A stretch of DNA of 64,000 nt, from NCBI RefSeq assembly GCF_031082405.1, contig NZ_JAVHJU010000061.1, forward strand, positions 124,001 through 188,000, written 5' to 3'. Source of the DNA: Amycolatopsis sp. A133. GTDB taxonomy: Bacteria; Actinomycetota; Actinomycetes; Mycobacteriales; Pseudonocardiaceae. The position numbers and the translations under genes are program-made. The notes under the pieces were generated by a model that was given only the letters and a program-made list of their open reading frames with translations, made no database searches and was not told where the DNA came from. Shown here piece by piece: positions 58,685 through 64,000 of this stretch; positions within the stretch are counted from its first letter, which is position 1; every line of letters begins with the position of its first letter.

Positions 58685-59682
58685 CCGAAACCCAAGCACC
58701 GCCACAGGAAGCGCTTCCCGCCGAACGGAAGCGCCGGTTCTCCGTCCAGGCCGACCCGCGGCTGCTCGGCTTGGCGGGCGTGCTCGTCGTGCTGTGCCTG
58801 GTCGGCCAGTTCACCCGGCCCGAGCTGTTCTTCACCGAAAGCAACATCTCGACGATCCTGCGGCTGGCCGCCGCGATCGGCGTGGTGAGCGTCGGGATGA
58901 CCTTCGTGATCATCAGCGGTGGCATCGACCTGTCCGTCGGGTCCATGGTCGGCCTGGCCGGCGTCTGGCTCACGACGCTGGCGACGCAGTCGTACGGGCC
59001 GTGGGTGATGGTCCTCTGCGGACTGGCCGTCGGCCTCGGCTGCGGGCTGGTCAACGGCGTGCTGGTCGCCTACGGCAAGGTCGTGCCGTTCATCGCGACC
59101 CTGGCGATGTACGTCTCGGCCCGCGGGCTCGCCGAGCGGATCAGCGGCCGCCGCACCCAGGTCGTCGCCGACCAGGACTTCCTCGCCTTCTTCCGCGGCG
59201 GCTTCCTCGGCATCCCGACGCTGATCTGGCTGTTCGCGCTCGTGTTCGCGGTCGGCTGGGTCGTGCTCAACCGCACCACCTTCGGCCGCCGGACGTACGC
59301 GGTCGGCGGCAACGCCGAGGCGTCCCGGCTGGCCGGGATCAACGTCAAGCGCCACCTCGCGCTCGTCTACGGCGTGGCCGGGCTGTGCTGCGGGATCGCC
59401 GCGCTCATGGTCGTCGCGCGGACGACGGCGGGCGCGTCGACCAACGGCATGTTCTACGAACTCGACGCGATCGCGGCGGTGGTCATCGGCGGCACGCTGC
59501 TGACCGGCGGCCGCGGCTCGCTCATCGGCACCCTGATCGGCGTGCTGATCTTCACGGTGCTGTCGAACATCTTCACGCTGAACAACCTGGACACCGACAT
59601 CCAGAACATCGCCAAGGGCGTGATCATCGTGCTCGCCGTGCTCTTGCAATTCCGGGCCAGGAAAGCCAGGACCGGTAGTTAG
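58681..59682 (+). CDS. Sugar ABC permease (RbsC type)
   Basis: A 333-residue permease with about ten helices. Signature stretches are GMTFVIISGGIDLSVGSMVG, NGVLVAYGKVVPFIATLAMY, NRTTFGRRTYAVGGNAEASR and GINVKRHL, then GGTLLTGGRGSLIGTLIGV, all RbsC-like. It overlaps the ATPase stop and works as a homodimer with it. Confidence 0.94.
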   Translation: MTETQAPPQEALPAERKRRFSVQADPRLLGLAGVLVVLCLVGQFTRPELFFTESNISTILRLAAAIGVVSVGMTFVIISGGIDLSVGSMVGLAGVWLTTLATQSYGPWVMVLCGLAVGLGCGLVNGVLVAYGKVVPFIATLAMYVSARGLAERISGRRTQVVADQDFLAFFRGGFLGIPTLIWLFALVFAVGWVVLNRTTFGRRTYAVGGNAEASRLAGINVKRHLALVYGVAGLCCGIAALMVVARTTAGASTNGMFYELDAIAAVVIGGTLLTGGRGSLIGTLIGVLIFTVLSNIFTLNNLDTDIQNIAKGVIIVLAVLLQFRARKARTGS

Positions 59683-59703
59683 TCATCACCGATGGAGGCC
59701 GCC

Positions 59704-60759
59704 ATGACCGAACACCCCTTCCTCGGCCGCCGGGGATTCCTGCTGGGCGGGGCCGCCGTCGGCGCCGGCGCGCTGCTGGCCGGCTGCACGGGCAACACCC
59801 CGGCGAACTCGGAGTCGAACGCGCCGGTCGCCAACGCGGGCAACAACGCCCAGCCGGGCAAGCCAATCACCATCGGCTTCTCCGCGCCGGCCGCCGACCA
59901 CGGCTGGATCGCGGCGATCACCAAGAACGCCAAGGCGCAGGCGCAGAAGTTCAGCGAGGTGAAGTTCAACGCCACCGAGGGCACCAACGACGTCAACCAG
60001 CAGATCTCCCAGGTCGAGACCCTGATCAACGCGAAGGTCGACGTGCTGGTGATCCTGCCGTTCGACGGCAAGGCGCTGACCGCGGTCGGCCAGCAGGCGA
60101 TGGACGCGGGCATCCCGGTGATCAACCTCGACCGCGTCTTCGACACGCCGCTGGCGTACCGGACGTGGATCGGCGGCGACAACTACCGGATGGGCGTCAA
60201 CGCCGGCAACTACCTCGTCGCGGAGCTCAAGAAGAAGAACATCGCGAACCCGATCATCGGCGAGGTCGCCGGGATCGATTCGCTGCCGCTGACCCAGGAA
60301 CGCAGCAAGGGCTTCAAGGACGCGCTGGGCCGCGCCGGGTTCAAGGTGGGCCCGCGGGTCTCGGCCCAGTTCACCTCGGAATCGGGGGAGCAGCAGACGG
60401 CGAACCTGCTGCAAAGTGCGCCCAAGCTGGACGCCCTCTGGAACCACGACGACGACCAGGGCATCGGCGTCAACGCCGCGATCGACACCGCGGGCCGCAA
60501 GGAGTTCATCATGGTCGGCGGCGCCGGCTCGAAGAACATGATGAACCTGATCAAGGCCGACTCCTCGCCGATCAAGGCGACCGTGCTCTACAGCCCGTCG
60601 ATGGCCTCGACGGCGGTCGCGCTCGCCCGCCTGCTCGGGCAGAGCAAGGGGATCGGCGACCTGGCCGAGCACGACATCCCGGCCGAGATCACGACGTACT
60701 CGGCGGTCGTCACCAAGGAGAACGTCGACCAGTACCTCGACGTCGGCTTCGACTCCTGA
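59704..60759 (+). CDS. Sugar-binding lipoprotein (RbsB type)
   Basis: A 351-residue binding protein from ATG 59704 (GGAGGCC upstream; ATG 59692 has none). The signal combines FLGRRGFLLGGAAVGAGALL with lipobox LLAGC, so it may use Tat and be lipidated. The fold reads ITIGFSAPAADHGWIAAITK, VDVLVILPFDGKAL, GIPVINLDRVFD and WNHDDDQGIGVNAA. It binds a sugar for the RbsA/RbsC-like pair. The exact sugar is unknown; downstream dehydrogenase and isomerases suggest an inositol-like or modified sugar. Confidence 0.93.
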   Translation: MTEHPFLGRRGFLLGGAAVGAGALLAGCTGNTPANSESNAPVANAGNNAQPGKPITIGFSAPAADHGWIAAITKNAKAQAQKFSEVKFNATEGTNDVNQQISQVETLINAKVDVLVILPFDGKALTAVGQQAMDAGIPVINLDRVFDTPLAYRTWIGGDNYRMGVNAGNYLVAELKKKNIANPIIGEVAGIDSLPLTQERSKGFKDALGRAGFKVGPRVSAQFTSESGEQQTANLLQSAPKLDALWNHDDDQGIGVNAAIDTAGRKEFIMVGGAGSKNMMNLIKADSSPIKATVLYSPSMASTAVALARLLGQSKGIGDLAEHDIPAEITTYSAVVTKENVDQYLDVGFDS

Positions 60760-60790
60760 CCGATTCTTCCAGCTACACCAAAGGAGGGGT

Positions 60791-61939
60791 ATGAGCCCGG
60801 GACGGGAAACGATCGGGATCGGCATGGTGGGCCACGCCTTCATGGGCGCGGTGCATTCGCACGCCTGGCGCAGCGTGCACCGGTTCTTCGACCCACCGCT
60901 GGTGCCGAAACTCGCCGTCCTCGGCGGCCGCGACGAGAGCCGGGCCAGGGCAGCCGCGGAAAAGTACGGCTGGGAGGACGTCGAGACCGACTGGCGGAAG
61001 CTGGTCGCCCGCGACGACGTCGGCCTGGTCGACGTCTGCACACCGGGCGACAGCCACGCGGAGATCGCGATCGCCGCCTTGGAGGCCGGTAAGCACGTGC
61101 TGTGCGAGAAACCCCTGGCCAACTCGGTCGCGGAGGCCGAGGCGATGGCCGAGGCGGCGCGGCGGGCCCGTGACCGCGGGGTACGGGCCATGGTCGCCTT
61201 CAACTACCGCCGGGTGCCCGCGCTCGCGCACGCCAGGAAACTGGTGGCGAGCGGGGCGCTCGGCGAGATCCGGCACGTGCGATCGGTGTACCTGCAGGAC
61301 TGGCTGTCCGACCCGCAGGCGCCGATGACCTGGCGGCTGCGTCGCGAATCCGCGGGGTCGGGCGCGCTGGGCGACCTGGGCGCGCACATCGTCGACGCCG
61401 CCCAGTTCGTCACCGGGGACGTGATCACCGGCGTCTCGGCGCTGACGAACACCTTCGTGAAGCAGCGGCCGGGCGAGAACGGCGGCACGGACGAGGTGAC
61501 CGTCGACGACACCGCGTTGTTCCTGGCGCGGCTGTCCGGGGGAGCGGTGGCGACCTTCGAGGCGACCCGGTTCGCGCTGGGCCGCAAGAACGCGATGCGG
61601 CTGGAGATCAACGGGTCGGAGGCGAGCCTGGCGTTCGACTTCGAGGCCATGAACGAACTCCAGTGGTACGAGGGCACCGGCACCGAAGCCGGCTTCCGCC
61701 GCATCCTCGTCACCGAGCCGCAGCACCCGTACGTCGGCGCGTGGTGGCCGCCGGGGCACCTCCTCGGCTACGAGCACACGTTCACCCACGAGGTCGCGGA
61801 CCTGCTCGACGCCATCGGCGCGGGCACCGACCCCGCACCGAGCTTCGACGACGGGCTGCGCGTCCAGCGCGTGCTGGCCGCCGTCGAAAAGAGCGCGGCC
61901 GCGGAAGCGAACTGGACGCCGGTGGAGGAACCGAAATGA
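60791..61939 (+). CDS. Gfo/Idh/MocA family dehydrogenase
   Basis: A 382-residue NAD(P)-dependent sugar or inositol dehydrogenase. AAAGGAGGGGT precedes ATG 60791. The Rossmann loop is IGIGMVGHAFMGAVHSHAWR, the catalytic EKP is in VLCEKPLANSVAEA, and the C-terminal domain has GDLGAHIVDAAQFVTGD with catalytic Asp/His. It likely oxidises a hydroxyl of the imported sugar. Its stop overlaps the first TIM-barrel gene (ATGA). Confidence 0.93.
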   Translation: MSPGRETIGIGMVGHAFMGAVHSHAWRSVHRFFDPPLVPKLAVLGGRDESRARAAAEKYGWEDVETDWRKLVARDDVGLVDVCTPGDSHAEIAIAALEAGKHVLCEKPLANSVAEAEAMAEAARRARDRGVRAMVAFNYRRVPALAHARKLVASGALGEIRHVRSVYLQDWLSDPQAPMTWRLRRESAGSGALGDLGAHIVDAAQFVTGDVITGVSALTNTFVKQRPGENGGTDEVTVDDTALFLARLSGGAVATFEATRFALGRKNAMRLEINGSEASLAFDFEAMNELQWYEGTGTEAGFRRILVTEPQHPYVGAWWPPGHLLGYEHTFTHEVADLLDAIGAGTDPAPSFDDGLRVQRVLAAVEKSAAAEANWTPVEEPK

Positions 61940-62940
61940 GCCGTCCCGTCACGTTGTTCACCGGCCAGTGGGCCGATCTGCCGTTCACCGAGGTCTGCAA
62001 GCTCGCCGCGGAGTGGGGCTACGACGGCCTGGAAATCGCCTGCTCGGGCGACCACTTCGAGGTCGACCGCGCACTGTCCGAAGAGGACTACGTCCCGGCG
62101 AGGCTGGCGTTGCTGGCCGAGCACGGCCTCAAGGTGTGGGCGATCTCGAACCACCTCGTCGGCCAGGCCGTCTGCGACGACCCGATCGACCACCGGCACC
62201 AGGCCATCCTGCCGGCCCGCATCTGGGGTGACGGCGAACCCGAGGGCGTCCGGCAGCGGGCGGCGGCCGAGATGGCCGACACCGCGCGGGCGGCGGCGAA
62301 GCTCGGCGTGGACACCGTCATCGGTTTCACGGGGTCGAAGATCTGGAAGTACGTCGCGATGTTTCCGCCGGTCACGCGCGATGACATCGATGACGGTTAC
62401 GCGGACTTCGCCCGCCGGTGGAACCCGATCCTGGACGTCTTCGACGAGGTCGGCGTCCGGTTCGCGCACGAGGTCCACCCCTCGGAGATCGCCTACGACT
62501 ACTGGACGACCAAGCGCGCGCTGGAAGCCGTGGACCACCGGCCCGCCTTCGGGCTGAACTGGGACCCGTCGCACTTCGTCTGGCAGGACCTCGACCCGGT
62601 CGGGTTCATCCTCGACTTCGCCGACCGGATCTACCACGTCGACTGCAAGGACACCCGCAAGCGCTTCGACGGCCGCAACGGCAGGCTCGGCTCGCACCTG
62701 GCCTGGGCGGATCCGCGGCGGGGCTGGGACTTCGTGTCCGTCGGCCACGGCGACGTCCCGTGGGAGGACTGCTTCCGGGCGCTGAACTCGATCGGCTACT
62801 CCGGCCCGATCTCGGTGGAGTGGGAAGACGCCGGGATGGACCGGCTCCGTGGCGCGGCGGAGGCGGTGAAGTACCTGCGCGAGCACCTGTTCGACCAGCC
62901 GTCGGCGGCTTTCGACGCGGCTTTCAGCAACCAGAAATGA
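61936..62940 (+). CDS. TIM-barrel sugar isomerase/epimerase (xylose-isomerase-like)
   Basis: A 334-residue protein beginning at ATG 61936. Metal-binding positions appear as WGYDGLEIACSGDHF (Glu), VRFAHEVHPSEIAYDYWT (Glu/His), GLNWDPSHFVWQ (Asp/His), YHVDCKDTRK (Asp/His) and GPISVEWEDAGM (Glu). It resembles IolE/IolH or 3-ketoglucose-type epimerases, acting after the Gfo/Idh dehydrogenase on the keto-sugar product. Coupled translation supports a joint pathway. No signal peptide. Confidence 0.9.
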   Translation: MSRPVTLFTGQWADLPFTEVCKLAAEWGYDGLEIACSGDHFEVDRALSEEDYVPARLALLAEHGLKVWAISNHLVGQAVCDDPIDHRHQAILPARIWGDGEPEGVRQRAAAEMADTARAAAKLGVDTVIGFTGSKIWKYVAMFPPVTRDDIDDGYADFARRWNPILDVFDEVGVRFAHEVHPSEIAYDYWTTKRALEAVDHRPAFGLNWDPSHFVWQDLDPVGFILDFADRIYHVDCKDTRKRFDGRNGRLGSHLAWADPRRGWDFVSVGHGDVPWEDCFRALNSIGYSGPISVEWEDAGMDRLRGAAEAVKYLREHLFDQPSAAFDAAFSNQK

Positions 62941-62949
62941 GGGAGTTCC

Positions 62950-63804
62950 ATGTGCGGTGACCGGCCAGAGCAGCACTCCCGACGAACATTCCTGAACGTG
63001 GCGGCGGCTGCCCTCACCGTGGGGGCCGCGGCGGTGGCCCTGCCCGGCACCGCGAGCGCGTCGGCGGCCCGGCGGCGGATCCCGCTCGACAAGATCAGCA
63101 TCCAGCTCTACTCCCTGCGGTCGCTCCTGCAGAACGATCCCGAAGGCACGCTGTCCGCGCTGGCCGACATCGGCTACCGGAAGGTCGAGCTGGCCGGCAC
63201 CTACGGCCGCAGTGCCGCCGAGTTCCGCGCCATCCTCGACCGCAACCACATCAAGGCCTCCTCGACGCACGTCGGCATCGACGGCGACCTGAACCAGACG
63301 ATCGCCGACGCCAAGGTCCTCGGCAACCGCTCGGTCGTCGTGCCGTACGCGAATTTCGGCACCATCGCCGAGTGGGAGGCCTTCGCGGGCCGGATGAACA
63401 CCGCCGCGGTCGCCTTCAGGAAGGCCGGGCTGAAGCTCGGCTACCACAACCACGACCACGAGTTCGCCCCGATCGGCGGCGTCGTGCCCTACGACGTGCT
63501 CACCGCGAAGACGGACAAGCGGCTCGTGCACCTGGAAATCGATCTGTTCTGGGCGGTGAACGGCGGCGCGGACCCGGTCGAGCTGTTCCGGCGCAACTAC
63601 CCGCGCGTCACGCAGTACCACGTGAAGGACCGGACCGCGGACGGGCAGATGGTCGACCCCGGCGCGGGTGTCATCAACTTCCCGCGCATCTTCGCCGCGT
63701 CCTGCCACAACATCGGCGAATACATCGTCGAACACGACCAGCCCGCCGACCCGCTGAACACCGCGAAGGTCGGGTTCGAATACCTCCGTACCGTGCGTTT
63801 CTGA
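62950..63804 (+). CDS. Tat-exported TIM-barrel sugar isomerase/epimerase-like protein
   Basis: A 284-residue protein nine bases after the previous gene. The N-terminus carries a twin-arginine signal (SRRTFLNVAAAALTVGAAAV), ending near ASASA. The barrel reads KISIQLYSLRSLLQND, VELAGTYG, SVVVPYANFGTI, LGYHNHDHEF (His/His), HLEIDLFWAV (Glu/Asp) and TQYHVKDRTADGQ. It should act outside the membrane, unlike its cytoplasmic neighbour, perhaps on extracellular keto-glycosides. Function is inferred from fold. Confidence 0.9.
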   Translation: MCGDRPEQHSRRTFLNVAAAALTVGAAAVALPGTASASAARRRIPLDKISIQLYSLRSLLQNDPEGTLSALADIGYRKVELAGTYGRSAAEFRAILDRNHIKASSTHVGIDGDLNQTIADAKVLGNRSVVVPYANFGTIAEWEAFAGRMNTAAVAFRKAGLKLGYHNHDHEFAPIGGVVPYDVLTAKTDKRLVHLEIDLFWAVNGGADPVELFRRNYPRVTQYHVKDRTADGQMVDPGAGVINFPRIFAASCHNIGEYIVEHDQPADPLNTAKVGFEYLRTVRF

Positions 63805-63823
63805 GAGCCCCGGGGGACTCGAC

Positions 63824-64000
63824 ATGCGAGTGACACGTCGGTCGATGCTGGCCGGAACCGCCGCGGGCGTCCTCGCGCCCGCGGTCGGGATGGCCGGCAC
63901 CGCGTCCGCGGCGGGCCTGACCCGTCAGATCACCATCTACGCCGAAGCCCTGCCCGGCGGCCTCTACGGTTACGGCCTCGAGCCGGGCAAGGCCACCGTC
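63824..64000 (+). CDS. Multicopper oxidase-like protein, N-terminal part
   Basis: The frame starts at ATG 63824 (GGGGGAC upstream) and runs off the right edge after 59 residues. It has a Tat-like signal (TRRSMLAGTAAGVLAPAVGM) cut near ASAAG, then LTRQITIYAEALPGGLYGYG and LEPGKATV, which matches the first strand of small secreted multicopper oxidases. Copper ligands would lie beyond the window. It follows the exported isomerase by 19 bases and so probably belongs to the same operon, an unusual partner for a sugar pathway. Confidence 0.65.
   Translation, partial: MRVTRRSMLAGTAAGVLAPAVGMAGTASAAGLTRQITIYAEALPGGLYGYGLEPGKATV

Overview
This is a 64 kb stretch of high-G+C actinobacterial chromosome. 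Codon use, frequent GTG/TTG starts, ATGA/GTGA stop-start overlaps and the gene content (stressosome genes, MFS pump with TetR, many secreted glycosidases) fit a filamentous member of the Pseudonocardiaceae, most likely Amycolatopsis or a close relative. That assignment is inference. I saw no tRNA, rRNA, CRISPR array, insertion sequence or prophage.

Left part, 1-14.2 kb: housekeeping and envelope genes. These are a PHP phosphoesterase (cut by the edge), a PH-domain membrane protein, a NUDIX hydrolase, DUF2332 and MaoC proteins, then corA. CorA is preceded by a 320-base leader with a proline-rich 25-codon ORF and a strong stem-loop, and followed by a 38-residue membrane microprotein. Next come a metallophosphoesterase/ParB-like pair, a SigE-type sigma factor that lacks most of its region 4 helix-turn-helix with its coupled membrane partner, a CPBP protease, a NarL-type two-component pair, an MFS pump/TetR pair, a PspC protein and a lipoprotein.

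14.2-22.4 kb: a three-subunit molybdenum hydroxylase operon divergent from a TetR gene, with two near-identical 18-base palindromic operators between them. Then a partial inositol/malonate-semialdehyde locus (mmsA/iolA, a Cgl0159-family protein and a divergent GntR regulator).

22.4-42.8 kb: a stress and respiration island. An operon carries an alpha/beta hydrolase, a zinc alcohol dehydrogenase, two unrecognised proteins and an orphan cytochrome b (QcrB paralogue). A MarR-headed operon encodes a complete RsbR-RsbS-RsbT stressosome module plus a kinase-phosphatase fusion and an RsbU-like phosphatase. It is followed by another phosphatase, an Hsp20 gene with RheA-type operators, an orphan cytochrome oxidase subunit I, GlgX, manganese catalase and an NmrA/HxlR pair.

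42.8-54.5 kb: plant-polysaccharide use. Secreted GH54-CBM42 arabinofuranosidase, GH43 arabinanase and SGNH esterase are followed by a LacI-controlled unit (binding protein, two permeases, a cytoplasmic GH63-like glycosidase) and a secreted GH12 glucanase. GAACCGGTTC-type palindromes tie the LacI unit together.

54.5-64 kb: two ROK regulators. The second heads a ribose-type ABC importer operon (ATPase, permease, binding protein), then a Gfo/Idh/MocA dehydrogenase, two TIM-barrel isomerases (one Tat-exported) and the start of a multicopper oxidase. A 26-codon ORF is stop-start coupled on both sides between the ROK gene and the ATPase.
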